Source of the DNA: Arthrobacter horti
GTDB taxonomy: Bacteria > Actinomycetota > Actinomycetes > Actinomycetales > Micrococcaceae
Assembly: GCF_030731045.1 (NCBI RefSeq)
Contig: NZ_JAVALS010000001.1
Location: forward strand, 62,001-126,000
Length of the DNA: 64,000 nt
Direction: 5' to 3'
The position numbers and the translations under genes were made by a program. Under the pieces are notes generated by a model. It was not told the DNA's origin. It searched no databases and saw only the letters and a list, made by a program, of their open reading frames with translations. Positions 45,916 through 55,314 of this stretch are shown one piece after another. The stretch's first letter is position 1; each line of letters opens with the position of its first letter.

Positions 45916-46854
45916 TCAGAGCTCAGGGATGCGCACCATGCCCTCCTGGGCCACGGAGGCGACCAGCACGCCGTCGCGGCTGTAGATCCGCCCCTGTGCC
46001 AGTCCGCGGGAGTTCTGCGCGCTGGGCGAGTCCTGCACATAGAGAAGCCATTCGTCGGCCCGCACCGGACGGTGCCACCACATGGCGTGATCCAGGCTGG
46101 CCACGCTCATGCCGGGCCTGGTCCAGGCCAGCGAATGACGGCGGAGAATCGGTTCCAGGAGCGTGTAGTCGCTCGCATAAGCCAGAGCGGCGCGGTGCAG
46201 TGCCGGGTCAGCCGGCAGCCGGTCGAAGGTCTTCATCCAGACCGCGTTGGTGCTGCTGACCTGCGGATCCTCCGTGAGATAGAGAGGCCTGTCGATGTGG
46301 CGGATGTCGAAGGCCCGTTCATAGGCCCAGTACCGGGCCACCGGGTGGTCGATCCCTCCCAGCAGCTCCGCCGTGGTCGGCAGTGACTCGGGGTCCGGCA
46401 GGCCGGTGGGCGCCGGCTCATGGTGGTCCACACCGTCGTCGGGCGTCTGGAAGGACGCGATCATCGAGAGGATGGGCACCCCGCCCTGATACGCGTGGAC
46501 CCGCCGCGCGGAGAACGAGCGCCCGTCACGGAGCCGCTGCACGCCGAAGGTGATGGGCTCATGGGAGTCCCCGGCCCGAAGGAAGTAACCGTGCATGGAG
46601 TGCACCGAACGCTCGGCATCCACGGTGCGTCCGGCCGCCATGAGCGACTGCGCCAGGACCTGGCCTCCGAAGACCCTGCTGCGTGGCTGATCGTGGACCC
46701 GGCCCACGAAAATGTCCTCATCAGTGCGGATCCCGTCGAAGTCGTCCAGTTCCAGGAGCTTCAGCAACTCCTCCGTGGCGCGCCGGCCCGACTCCTGGAG
46801 GTCGGGCCCTCCGCCGGGCGTGACGGAACCGGGATGCTGCTGCTGGCCACTCAT
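45916..46854 (-). CDS. tesB: acyl-CoA thioesterase II
   Basis: A double hot-dog thioesterase that hydrolyses medium- to long-chain acyl-CoA. The 312 residues carry RVFGGQVLAQSLMAA, SMHGYFLRAGD, RDGRSFSARRVHAYQGG, the VASLDHAMWWHRP catalytic-domain block and SPSAQNSRGLAQGRIYSRDG near the end. TAGAGT (46862-46867) lies 7 bases upstream of the ATG with no ribosome binding site, so it is probably leaderless. It is divergent from a second, single hot-dog thioesterase. Confidence 0.95.
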   Translation of the reverse strand: MSGQQQHPGSVTPGGGPDLQESGRRATEELLKLLELDDFDGIRTDEDIFVGRVHDQPRSRVFGGQVLAQSLMAAGRTVDAERSVHSMHGYFLRAGDSHEPITFGVQRLRDGRSFSARRVHAYQGGVPILSMIASFQTPDDGVDHHEPAPTGLPDPESLPTTAELLGGIDHPVARYWAYERAFDIRHIDRPLYLTEDPQVSSTNAVWMKTFDRLPADPALHRAALAYASDYTLLEPILRRHSLAWTRPGMSVASLDHAMWWHRPVRADEWLLYVQDSPSAQNSRGLAQGRIYSRDGVLVASVAQEGMVRIPEL

Positions 46855-46981
46855 GCAGCTGACTCTACTCAGTGCCGTGAACGGCCATCAAGCGGCGGCA
46901 CGACGCCGGACAGCCGGCCGGGAAGCCCGCTGAACTGCGGGGATACGGCGGGCGAAGCGGCGATCTGAAAGAATGCCACCC

Positions 46982-47464
46982 ATGAGTGCACGCGAGGGCC
47001 TGAGCTTCCCCGTCCAGATCCGCTTCGGCGACATCGACAGCTATGGCCACGTCAACAATGTCGTCTACCTTTCGTACCTCGAAGACGCCCGCGTTCAGCT
47101 CATCCACCGCGCCCTCGGCCAGGACGCCGGCGCCGGTGCGGTGGAGGAGGACACCTTCCACGATCTGGTGGGCGTGGAGAACTTCACGCTGGTCGCCCGC
47201 CACGAGATCGAATACGTCCGCCCGCTCCTGTTCACCACGGATCCGGTGAACGTGAACATCTGGGTGACGGGAATCGGCGGCTCGAGCTTCGAGTTCGGCT
47301 ATGAGGTCGCCTCCGCTGACGGTTCCGAGGTCTACGCCCTGGCCGCATCCTCCATGGTCCTGGTCAGCCGCGCCAGCGGGCTTCCCGTCCGCCTGACCCG
47401 CGCTCAGCGGCACGCCCTGGAACGCTGGAGCGGCGAGCCGGTGCCCTTCCGCCGTCGTCGCTGA
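46982..47464 (+). CDS. single hot-dog (4HBT) acyl-CoA thioesterase
   Basis: The 160-residue protein contains IRFGDIDSYGHVNNVVYLSYLEDAR, the 4-hydroxybenzoyl-CoA thioesterase signature with the catalytic Asp in DIDSYGHVNN. ATG 46982 is preferred since AGAAT lies 7 bases upstream, like the leaderless neighbours; ATG 46973 is also possible. It probably clears acyl- or aryl-CoA; the substrate is unknown. Confidence 0.88.
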   Translation: MSAREGLSFPVQIRFGDIDSYGHVNNVVYLSYLEDARVQLIHRALGQDAGAGAVEEDTFHDLVGVENFTLVARHEIEYVRPLLFTTDPVNVNIWVTGIGGSSFEFGYEVASADGSEVYALAASSMVLVSRASGLPVRLTRAQRHALERWSGEPVPFRRRR

Positions 47465-47541
47465 CCGCCTTGCTCTTCGCGCATTGAGGCGTGTGACACA
47501 GCCGTCCGTGCGGCCGTCCGTGCCGGAGTAGAGTGCTTGGC

Positions 47542-48267
47542 GTGCACGCAGACACCCTCTCCCGCCCCCAGCAGCTCGACTTCAGCGATGCCCGCGACCT
47601 CGCGGACCTGAAGAACTTCGTCACCCGGGCCAAGTCCATCCAGGATTCGGGCCTCCGCCTTCAGGCCGCCGGTCCCGTCCTGCTCGCCTCGGTCTGTGTG
47701 CTGCGTCCGGCCGTGCTCGGCGAGGCGACCCCTACCGTCCTGGGGCTGCGCACCATCGCGCTGAACACTCCGGCGGAGCTGGATGTCACGGTGCCGCTGT
47801 CCGCTGTTCTGGACCGGGTGGCACGGGACCCGGAGGCGAGTCGTCTGGAGATCCCGCCGGCCACGGTGCGGGAGTCCTGGGCCGGCATCGGGGTGCCCCG
47901 CGGTCCATGGGAGCCGGTCGCTTCCATCGACCCGTCGGCTCTGCGCGCGGCCGCCGAGGAGGGCATCGCACGGGTGGCCGGCGTCCTGCCGGACAGCCCG
48001 GGCGCGCTGATCGTGAACAACGCCCGCGCGGCCGTCTGGGGCGAGACGTTCGACGGCGGCTGGACGCTGGAGCCGGGCGATACCGGCGAATCGGCGCGCG
48101 AGCTGCCGCTCGGCGCCGCATTCGCGGCGCACGCCCTGGGTTTCCTGCGCGAATCGCCGCTTCGCGCAGGCGAACCGGCGCGTCTGTTCCGGCATGGCAC
48201 CTGGTGGCGGCTCAGCACCGCCGTCGGGCACGTCCTGGTGCGCCGCGCCGCGCGCCTGGGCGGCTGA
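47542..48267 (+). CDS. conserved actinobacterial protein of unknown function
   Basis: A 241-residue soluble protein. ADLKNFVTRAKSIQDSG near the N-terminus and FLRESPLRAGEPARLFRHGTWWRLSTAVGHVLVRRAA at the end are its most distinctive parts; the middle is Ala/Pro-rich. No catalytic motif is recognised. The GTG at 47542 is chosen because TAGAGT (47529-47534) lies 7 bases upstream, indicating a leaderless mRNA; the longer GTG at 47533 would overlap the -10 box. Confidence 0.7.
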   Translation: MHADTLSRPQQLDFSDARDLADLKNFVTRAKSIQDSGLRLQAAGPVLLASVCVLRPAVLGEATPTVLGLRTIALNTPAELDVTVPLSAVLDRVARDPEASRLEIPPATVRESWAGIGVPRGPWEPVASIDPSALRAAAEEGIARVAGVLPDSPGALIVNNARAAVWGETFDGGWTLEPGDTGESARELPLGAAFAAHALGFLRESPLRAGEPARLFRHGTWWRLSTAVGHVLVRRAARLGG

Positions 48268-48291
48268 CACCGCCGGCCGGGTGAACCCGGC

Positions 48292-48729
48292 TCAGCCCGG
48301 CGTGTTGAGCAGCGAGTGAGCCGCGCGCTCCAGGTAGTCCCACAGCGTGGCCTCATGCAGCGGCGCCAACTGGAGCGCGTCCACGGCCTTGCGCATGTGC
48401 AGCAGCCAGCGGTCCCGAGCCTCGGGTGTGACCGCGAACGGCATGTGCCGCATCCGCAGCCGTGGGTGGCCTCGCTCCTCGCTGTAGGTGGTGGGCCCGC
48501 CCCAGTACTGCTCGAAGAACATGGTCAGCCGGTGCTTGGCGGGGCCCAGGTCCTCTTCCGGGTACATGGGCCGCAGCAGCTCGTCCTCGGCCACGCCGTC
48601 GTAGAACACGTTCACGAGCTTCACGAAGGTCTCGTGCCCGCCGATGAGGGCGTAGAAGCTGTCCGTGTAATCAGGCTGCGAGAAGGGGTCGTTGCGCATC
48701 AGCTGCGGACGGTCCTCCGGGGTGATCAT
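48292..48729 (-). CDS. glbO: group II truncated haemoglobin
   Basis: The 145-residue globin has the group II (TrHbO) landmarks: FYALIGGHETFVKLVNVFYDGVA, FFEQYWGGPTTYSEERGHPRLRMRHMPF (proximal His in RMRH), and RWLLHM. Members bind O2/NO and interact with respiration. The ATG overlaps the upstream mscS-like stop by ATGA, so it is translated from the same mRNA. Confidence 0.94.
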   Translation of the reverse strand: MITPEDRPQLMRNDPFSQPDYTDSFYALIGGHETFVKLVNVFYDGVAEDELLRPMYPEEDLGPAKHRLTMFFEQYWGGPTTYSEERGHPRLRMRHMPFAVTPEARDRWLLHMRKAVDALQLAPLHEATLWDYLERAAHSLLNTPG

Positions 48730-49382
48730 GACTGCGCGCCTTCCTCGGTTTCCTCGGTCTCGGTGGCTTCCACGGGCGGGACGTACGTGCCCTGGGAGCG
48801 GTTGCCCACCCTCATGATCTCACCGTTGCGCAGGTACCAGATGGTGCCGTCCGTGGCCTCCACCTTGGTGATGCGCAGGCCCACGGCCTTGACCGTGCCC
48901 TCCACCTCGCTTGTGACGATGTGGTCGCCGATCCCGTACTGGTCCTCCAGGCTGATGAAGATCCCGGCGAGGTAGTCGCGGATGAGCTGCTGGGAACCGA
49001 AACCGATCGCGATGCCCACCACGCCCACGCTGGCCAGCAGGGGTGCGATGTTCACGCCCAGGGCCTGCAGCACGTAGAAGATGACGATCACGGTGATGAC
49101 CACCGTCACCACGCTGTTCAGCAGGGAGCCGATGGTCCGGGCGCGCTGCTCCCGGCGCTGGCTCTCCAGAGCCTGAAGCGCCGGGGCCACCCAGCGGAAG
49201 TGGTCCTTCTTCAAGAAGCTCAGTCCCTTGGCGATGCGGCGGGAGACCCTCCTGATGACAAAGGTGGAGACCGCCCAGACGAGCACTCCGACGGCGATGA
49301 CGGTGGCCACCTCCCAGAAGTTCACCGGTGCTCCTGTCACCACGATCGCCGCCTCTCCTGAGTTTCCTGCGCTGAGTGTCAT
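48726..49382 (-). CDS. MscS-type mechanosensitive ion channel
   Basis: The 218-residue membrane protein has an N-terminal hydrophobic segment (about 22-42, VATVIAVGVLVWAVSTFVI), a second at about 85-105 and the pore helix/beta domain with LLASVGVVGIAIGFGSQQLIRD and IGDHIVTSEVEGTVKAVGLRIT, the classical MscS core. It lacks a long C-terminal domain; the tail is acidic. ATG 49382 follows AAGGA; the start at 49433 has none. It is an osmotic release valve and is cotranscribed with glbO. Confidence 0.92.
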   Translation of the reverse strand: MTLSAGNSGEAAIVVTGAPVNFWEVATVIAVGVLVWAVSTFVIRRVSRRIAKGLSFLKKDHFRWVAPALQALESQRREQRARTIGSLLNSVVTVVITVIVIFYVLQALGVNIAPLLASVGVVGIAIGFGSQQLIRDYLAGIFISLEDQYGIGDHIVTSEVEGTVKAVGLRITKVEATDGTIWYLRNGEIMRVGNRSQGTYVPPVEATETEETEEGAQS

Positions 49383-49467
49383 CGGGTCCTTCCACGTGCC
49401 GGTCCTGCATTCTCCGCCCTGGGCTGAAGCCATGGCTCATCCCACCGTATCGTCCTAGCCTGGGCGC

Positions 49468-50451
49468 ATGCGCACAGCCATCCTGGGAGGGACCGCATTC
49501 CTGTCCGCCGAGCTCGCCCGGCAGTCCGTGGACGCCGGCCATGAGACCCACGTCCTGGCACGCGGGAGCACCGCCTCGCCGCCACAAGGCGTCCACTGGC
49601 ACCGTGCCGACCGGGAGGACGGCCCGGACGCGCTGGCAGCGCTGGAAGGCGAGTACGACGCCGTCGTGGACGTCACGAGGCAGCCGCACCATGCGGCCTG
49701 GGCGCTGGAGGCTCTGGCGGACCGGGCGGCGCACTGGACGCTGGTGTCCAGCTGTTCGGTCTATGCCCGGCACGACGTCCCCGGGGCGGATGAATCCGGG
49801 CAGCTGCTGGAGCCGCTCGCCCCGCTGCAGCCCGTGGCGTCCATGGAGGAGTACGGGCAGGCCAAGGTCCGCTGCGAGCTCGAAGTCCTGGAGAAGGCGG
49901 GCGAGCGGGCCCACGTGAGCCGTCCGGGGCTCCTGGTCGGCCCGGGCGATCCGAGCGACCGGTTCGGGTACTGGCCGGCCCGGCTGTCCTGCGGAGGACG
50001 GGTGTTGCTGCCCCGGGGCGAGACGTCCCGTGTGCAGTATCTGGACGTCCGTGACTACGCGGCGTTCCTCCTGAAGGCGGCGGAGGCAGGTGCCACGGGG
50101 ATCATGAATGCGGCCGGCACGTCGAGGCCGTGGGCCGCCGAAGTGACGGAGTGGCTCCGCCTGTCCGGCTTCGACGGGGAGACCGTGACGGCGGAGGACT
50201 CTTGGCTGGCGGAGCAGGGTGTCGAGCCCTGGGCGGGGCCGGATTCCCTACCCGTATGGCTGCCCGCGGGCTACGAGGGATTCATGGCGCGGAGCACCGC
50301 CGCCGCGGAGACCGCCGGGCTGTGCCAGCGGCCGCTCTCCGAGACGTGGGCGGACACGCTGGAGTGGGAACAGGCTCAGGGGCTGGACCGGGAACGGAAG
50401 GCTGGGCTGAACTCCGGGACCGAGGAACGCCTGCTGGCGCACCTGGGCTGA
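49468..50451 (+). CDS. NAD-dependent epimerase/dehydratase-like protein (extended SDR)
   Basis: The 327 residues start with MRTAILGGTAFLSAELARQ, an atypical nucleotide-binding turn (GGTAFLS in place of GATGFIG). YDAVVDVTRQP and SSCSVYARHDVPG follow; the Tyr of YxxxK may be in MEEYGQAKVRCE. Relatives act on nucleotide sugars or are isoflavone-reductase-like; no substrate can be stated. TAGCCT (49456-49461) lies 6 bases before the ATG, so it is probably leaderless. Confidence 0.82.
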   Translation: MRTAILGGTAFLSAELARQSVDAGHETHVLARGSTASPPQGVHWHRADREDGPDALAALEGEYDAVVDVTRQPHHAAWALEALADRAAHWTLVSSCSVYARHDVPGADESGQLLEPLAPLQPVASMEEYGQAKVRCELEVLEKAGERAHVSRPGLLVGPGDPSDRFGYWPARLSCGGRVLLPRGETSRVQYLDVRDYAAFLLKAAEAGATGIMNAAGTSRPWAAEVTEWLRLSGFDGETVTAEDSWLAEQGVEPWAGPDSLPVWLPAGYEGFMARSTAAAETAGLCQRPLSETWADTLEWEQAQGLDRERKAGLNSGTEERLLAHLG

Positions 50452-50493
50452 ATCCTCCTGGACTGAGCCTCACTTCCGAGCGGAGGTCCCGAC

Positions 50494-50964
50494 TCAGAGC
50501 TGCGAGGACGGCCGGTGATGCACCGGGAAGTTCACACTGTTGGCGATGAAGCAGAGACGGTTGGCCTCGCGGTGCAATTCGTTCGCTGTCGCCAGCATGG
50601 ACTCCTCCGCCACGGTGACCACAGGGTTCAGCATGACCTCTTCGAACTGGCCGCTGCCGTCCCGGTTCAGCCGCATGGTGCCGGTGGCCTGGTCCCGGTA
50701 TCCGGTCACCACCACGCCGTTCATGACCGCCACATGCAGATAGGACAGCATGTGGCACTGCGCCAACGCGGTGAGGAGGAACTGTTCCGGGTTGTACCGG
50801 GTCTTGTCGCCGCGGAACGCCGGATCGGAGGACCCGGGCAGTTCCGGGAGGCCGGGCAGCTGGATGACGTGATCCCGGGAGTACTCGCGGTACGAACTGG
50901 TGCCCGTTCCCAGATTCCCGGTCCAGTCCACGGTCACGTCGTAATGGTGCAGGTCGATCGCCAT
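50494..50964 (-). CDS. OsmC family peroxiredoxin-like protein
   Basis: The 156 residues contain the OsmC/Ohr fold with the two redox Cys at the usual spacing (LLTALAQCHMLSYLHVA and HREANRLCFIANSVNFPV). Members reduce organic hydroperoxides with thiols. TAGGCT (50971-50976) lies 6 bases before the ATG, again suggesting a leaderless start. Confidence 0.88.
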   Translation of the reverse strand: MAIDLHHYDVTVDWTGNLGTGTSSYREYSRDHVIQLPGLPELPGSSDPAFRGDKTRYNPEQFLLTALAQCHMLSYLHVAVMNGVVVTGYRDQATGTMRLNRDGSGQFEEVMLNPVVTVAEESMLATANELHREANRLCFIANSVNFPVHHRPSSQL

Positions 50965-51037
50965 GTGGCCAGCCTAAACGCCGGAAGGCCCGGGGCGGCG
51001 GGGTGACCCACCGTCCCGGACCTTCCGTACGGTCCGG

Positions 51038-53599
51038 TCAGGCGTCGGCGGCCTGGGCGCGAAGAGCCCGCTCCACGGCGTCGCGGCTTTCCAGCAGCGT
51101 GCGGCGGACGGCCGCACTGTCCCCGTCCAGGGCGTCCAGGAACGCGTTGGTCCTGTCCACGGTGGCCTGGGTGGTCTGGTAGGCCGGGTAGAGGCCGATC
51201 AGGATCTGCTGGGCCAGGGCCAAGGTGCGGGCCTTGACCACGGCCGGGACGGCCTCGAAGTACTTCTCCGTGTACGGGGCCAGGAGCGCCGCGTCATGCA
51301 CGCGGGTGAAACCGCTGACGGCCGACCCCTGCAGTGCATTGGAGAGCGAACCCTCCTCGACGATTTTCCGCCAGGCGTCCGCCTTCGCCTCCGGCGTCGC
51401 GATCGCCGCCGAGGCCAAGGCGGCGGCGTTCTGGCCGTTGGCCGTGTTGTCCCGCTCGAGTTCGGCGTCGATCTGGGCCTGCGCGGCCCGTCCGCCGACC
51501 ACCAGGGAGGTGAGGAGCTCCCAGCGGAGGTCCTGGTCGACGGCGAGGCCGGGAACCTCACGCGTGCCGTCCAGGATTTCGGCGACGGCGTCCAGCTGGG
51601 CCTGGCTGCGGGCGTGCAGCGCGAAGGCCTTGGTGAACTGGAGCTGGCTGTCGCTGCCCGGGGCCGCGCTCTCGGCGAGGACCAGCAGGGCGTCCGCCGC
51701 GTCGATGATGCTCCGCTCGCGGTGCTCCGGTGCCACGTAGAAGTTCAGGGTCGTGGCGAGCTGGCGCAGCTGGACCAGGATCACGGAGGAGTCGGTCTCC
51801 GCACCGATGTTGTTCAGCACCAGCTTGAGATACTCGCGGGCCGGGACCTCGGCATCGCGGGCGGCATCCCAGGCCGAGGCCCAGACCAGGGTGCGGGGGA
51901 GTGACTCGGCGAAGGCGGAGAGGTTCTGCTGGGCGTACGCCCAGGAGGAGGGATCCAGACGCACCTTCGTGTAGGCGAGGTCGTCGTCGTTGATGAGGAT
52001 CAGACCCTCGTGCCGCACACCGACCAGCTCTGGCACCTCGGTGCGCTCGCCGTCGACGTCGAGCTCGAAACGGCGGGTCCGCGCGAGGCGGCCGTCCTCG
52101 CCCATCGCGTAGAGGCCGATGGCCAGACGGTGCGGGCGCAGCGTGGGGTGGTCGGCGGGGGCCGTCTGCAGGAGAGTGAAGGACTCGATGGTCCCGTCCG
52201 CGGCGAGGGAGAGCTCCGGCTTGACGGTGTTCACGCCCGCCGTCTCGAGCCACAGCTTGCCCCAGGTGCCCAGGTCGCGTCCGCTGGCGGCCTCGAGCTC
52301 CACCAGGAGGTCGTTCAGGACGGTGTTCTTCCAGGCGTGCTTGCCGAAGTAGGCGCGCACGCCGGCCATGAACTCCTCCTGGCCCACCCAGGCCACCAGC
52401 TGGCGGAGCACGGAGGCGCCCTTGGCGTAGGTGATGCCGTCGAAGTTGACCTCGACGTCGGCCAGGTCGTTGATTTGGGCGAAGATCGGGTGAGTGCTGG
52501 GCAGCTGATCCTGACGGTAGGCCCAGGACTTCTCCACGGAGGCGAAGGTGGTCCAGGCGTGCGTGAAGGACGTATTCTCCACGGCGGCCAGGTGGGACAT
52601 GTACTCGGCGAAGGACTCGTTGAGCCACAGGTCGTTCCACCAGCGCATGGTCACCAGGTCGCCGAACCACATATGGGCCAGTTCGTGCAGCACCGTGATG
52701 GCACGGCGCTCCACCTGTGCCTGGGGGACCTTGCCGCGGAAGACGTAGCCCTCCAGGATGGTCACGGCCCCGGCGTTCTCCATGGCGCCGGCGTTGAACT
52801 CCGGCACGAACAGCTGATCGTACTTCTCGAACGGGTAGGGCACGCCGAACTGACCCTCGAAGAACTCGAAGCCCTGGCGGGTCAGTTCGAAGATGTTCTC
52901 CGCGTCCAAGTACTGCATGAGCGACTTGCGGGCGAAGACGCCCAGCGGCACGGTGCGGCCCTCGGAGTTGACCAGTTCGCTGCGCACCGACTGGTACGGT
53001 CCGGCGATCAACGCGGTGACGTAGGAGGACAGCCGCGGCGTCGGGGCGAACGTCCACGTGGCACGTGCGCCGCCGTCCTCGCCGGCGGGCCGGGCCACGG
53101 GCGCCGGGGTGGGGGAGTTGGAGACCAGGTCCCAATGGGCGGGCGCCGTGACCGTGAAGGCGAAGGTGGCCTTGAGGTCCGGCTGCTCGAACACGGCGAA
53201 CATGCGGCGGGAGTCCGGGACCTCGAACTGCGTGTACAGGTAGACCTCGCCGTCCACCGGGTCCACGAAGCGGTGCAGGCCTTCGCCGGTGTTCATGTAC
53301 GGGGCTTCGGCCACCACCGTGAGCTCGTTGTCGGCGGCCAGCCCGGGCAGCTGGATGCGGATGCCGTCGGAGACCGTGGCGGGATCCAGCTCGGTGCCAT
53401 TGAGGGTGATGCGGGAGACGCTGTCGGTGACGGCGTCGATGAAGGTGGAGGCTCCTTCGGTGGCGGTGAAGCGCACCGTGGTGGTGGTCCCGAAGACGCG
53501 CTCGCCGCGGGTGAGGTCGAGGTTCACCGCGTAGGAGTCGACCGAGATCAGCGCCGAGCGCTCCTCGGCCTCGGCTCGGGTGAGGTTCAGTCCTGGCAA
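51038..53599 (-). CDS. pepN: aminopeptidase N (M1 metallopeptidase)
   Basis: An 853-residue zinc aminopeptidase. GAMEN at about 271-275 is the substrate-binding motif, HELAHMWFGD (His305, Glu306, His309) with Glu328 in NESF binds zinc, and an ERAP1-like helical C-terminal domain follows (about 520-850). The TTG at 53599 is chosen because GGAAAGG lies 7 bases upstream and it yields MPGLNLTRAEAEERS, the usual actinobacterial N-terminus. Upstream in-frame starts have no such support. Confidence 0.94.
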   Translation of the reverse strand: MPGLNLTRAEAEERSALISVDSYAVNLDLTRGERVFGTTTTVRFTATEGASTFIDAVTDSVSRITLNGTELDPATVSDGIRIQLPGLAADNELTVVAEAPYMNTGEGLHRFVDPVDGEVYLYTQFEVPDSRRMFAVFEQPDLKATFAFTVTAPAHWDLVSNSPTPAPVARPAGEDGGARATWTFAPTPRLSSYVTALIAGPYQSVRSELVNSEGRTVPLGVFARKSLMQYLDAENIFELTRQGFEFFEGQFGVPYPFEKYDQLFVPEFNAGAMENAGAVTILEGYVFRGKVPQAQVERRAITVLHELAHMWFGDLVTMRWWNDLWLNESFAEYMSHLAAVENTSFTHAWTTFASVEKSWAYRQDQLPSTHPIFAQINDLADVEVNFDGITYAKGASVLRQLVAWVGQEEFMAGVRAYFGKHAWKNTVLNDLLVELEAASGRDLGTWGKLWLETAGVNTVKPELSLAADGTIESFTLLQTAPADHPTLRPHRLAIGLYAMGEDGRLARTRRFELDVDGERTEVPELVGVRHEGLILINDDDLAYTKVRLDPSSWAYAQQNLSAFAESLPRTLVWASAWDAARDAEVPAREYLKLVLNNIGAETDSSVILVQLRQLATTLNFYVAPEHRERSIIDAADALLVLAESAAPGSDSQLQFTKAFALHARSQAQLDAVAEILDGTREVPGLAVDQDLRWELLTSLVVGGRAAQAQIDAELERDNTANGQNAAALASAAIATPEAKADAWRKIVEEGSLSNALQGSAVSGFTRVHDAALLAPYTEKYFEAVPAVVKARTLALAQQILIGLYPAYQTTQATVDRTNAFLDALDGDSAAVRRTLLESRDAVERALRAQAADA

Positions 53600-53715
53600 G
53601 TCGGTGCCTTTCCATGTGTTCCGTGGGGGTGGCACCACGGGGGCCACCATGAAACTGTCGTTTCACAACTATGCCGTGTGACCGCTCCTCTGCGCCAGAG
53701 AGTAGCGTGAAGTAT

Positions 53716-54744
53716 ATGGACAACGCCGAGGAAGATGAAACGCGACGACGGCGTGACGGGGCGGTGGACTGGAGGACCTTGCGTTTCGCCGTCGGCTTCC
53801 CGGTGCTGGTCGCCCTGGCGTTTCTGGTCTCGGCCCGCGCGGTGGCTCAACGGCTTCCCTCGCCGCTCGCCTTCCGCTGGGAGGACTCCGGAGGGGTCGC
53901 GTTCACGGACCTGCCGTCGTATCTGGCGCTCGCGATGACCCTCATCGTCGTCCCCTCCCTCCCGTTTCTGATCGCCTCCGGCTTCACCACACTGCCCGTG
54001 ATCATGCGGCGGATCATGCTGTCCGTGGGGATCTCCCTGAGTCTCTTCCTGTGCACGGCGGCGGCCGCCGGCCTGGCCGGGCAGCTGGACCTGGCGGACG
54101 CCCGCCAGTCCCATGTGGACGGACTGGTCCTGCTCCTGGGCACCGGAGGTTCCCTCGGCCTCGGCATCCTGGTCCACTACGTCTACCGGCCGGACCCTCA
54201 ATGGGATCCCCGGGACGACCGCGCGCTGCGGCGGGAGATGGAGTCGCTGGACTTCCCGGAGCTCGCCGCGGTGGAATCCGCGGTGTGGGCCCGGCCGCGG
54301 ACCTCGGTCCTGGTGATGACAGGCCTCCTGGGGGTGTTCCCCGCGGCGTTCCTGAGCATCCTCAGTCCGTGGATCGGCCTGGTGCTGGTTCTCGTGGCCC
54401 TCTGCACGGTGCTCCTCCTGCTCCTGCGGATCACGGTGAGGCATGACGGATTGCGTCTGAAACTCGGGGGAGTCCTCCCGGTGGCGCGGCTCGGCCCGGA
54501 GGACATCTTCACCGCGGAGTCCGCCATGGTGCGGGCGGCCGACTACGGCGGCTGGGGGCCCCGGCATGGGGACGCCGGGCGGAGCTTCCTCGTGGCGAGC
54601 GGCCCCGCCGTCGTCGTCAGCACCGCCCCGGTCGAGAGCGGCCGGCGGCTCGTGTTCTCGGCGCCCACCGCGGACGCGGCCGAGCTGCTCGCGGCGGCCC
54701 TGAGGAGCCTGTCCACGCCACGCGGCGAAGGCCGCGCCGGGTAG
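53716..54744 (+). CDS. DUF1648-like integral membrane protein
   Basis: The 342-residue protein has about five hydrophobic segments, the first two around 25-45 and 75-95 with a DUF1648-like loop (LPSPLAFRWEDSGGVAF) between. A later pair occurs at about 205-240, with a C-terminal soluble domain rich in beta strands (LKLGGVLPVARLGPEDI). The function is unknown. TAGCGT (53703-53708) lies 7 bases before ATG 53716, so it is probably leaderless; the longer reading would cross that promoter. Confidence 0.75.
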   Translation: MDNAEEDETRRRRDGAVDWRTLRFAVGFPVLVALAFLVSARAVAQRLPSPLAFRWEDSGGVAFTDLPSYLALAMTLIVVPSLPFLIASGFTTLPVIMRRIMLSVGISLSLFLCTAAAAGLAGQLDLADARQSHVDGLVLLLGTGGSLGLGILVHYVYRPDPQWDPRDDRALRREMESLDFPELAAVESAVWARPRTSVLVMTGLLGVFPAAFLSILSPWIGLVLVLVALCTVLLLLLRITVRHDGLRLKLGGVLPVARLGPEDIFTAESAMVRAADYGGWGPRHGDAGRSFLVASGPAVVVSTAPVESGRRLVFSAPTADAAELLAAALRSLSTPRGEGRAG

Positions 54745-54785
54745 TCTAGGAGGGACCCGACTCCTTCGAACCACCGGAGATCTCT

Positions 54786-55280
54786 GTGACCGACACCGTC
54801 GTCAAGCCCCGCGTCCACATCGCCACCGACCACGCAGGGATGGAGCTCAGCGCCCACCTGGTCACGCACCTCACGGCGCAGGGTTATGAGGTCATCGATC
54901 ACGGTCCCGCCGAGTACGACGCTCTGGACGACTACCCGGGCTTCTGCATCAATGCGGCACTCGGCGTGGTGGCGGACCAGGAAGCCGGCGTGCACGCGCT
55001 CGGCATCGTGCTGGGCGGTTCCGGCAACGGCGAGCAGATCGCCGCCAACAAGGTCAAGGGCATCCGCGCCGCCCTGGCCTGGAACGACTCCACCGCCCGC
55101 CTGGCCCGCGAGCACAACGACGCCAACGTCGTCGCCGCCGGCGGCCGCCAGCACACCGTCGAGGAGGCCACCGCCCTGATCGAGGCGTTCCTCACCGAGC
55201 CGTTCAGCCACGACGAGCGCCACGTCCGCCGCATCGGCAAGATCGCCGACTACGAGCAGACCGGCGTCGTCCCGGCCTGA
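54786..55280 (+). CDS. rpiB: ribose-5-phosphate isomerase B
   Basis: This enzyme interconverts ribose 5-phosphate and ribulose 5-phosphate. The 164 residues include the family's HIATDHAGMEL, GIVLGGSGNGEQIAANKVKGIRAA (phosphate loop; here Ser replaces the common Cys) and REHNDANVVAAGGR. The GTG start follows a GGAG. It precedes an Fpg/Nei-type glycosylase by 34 bp. Confidence 0.94.
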   Translation: MTDTVVKPRVHIATDHAGMELSAHLVTHLTAQGYEVIDHGPAEYDALDDYPGFCINAALGVVADQEAGVHALGIVLGGSGNGEQIAANKVKGIRAALAWNDSTARLAREHNDANVVAAGGRQHTVEEATALIEAFLTEPFSHDERHVRRIGKIADYEQTGVVPA

Positions 55281-55314
55281 TACCCACGGGCTCCCACCCA
55301 CTGAAGGAGACGCT

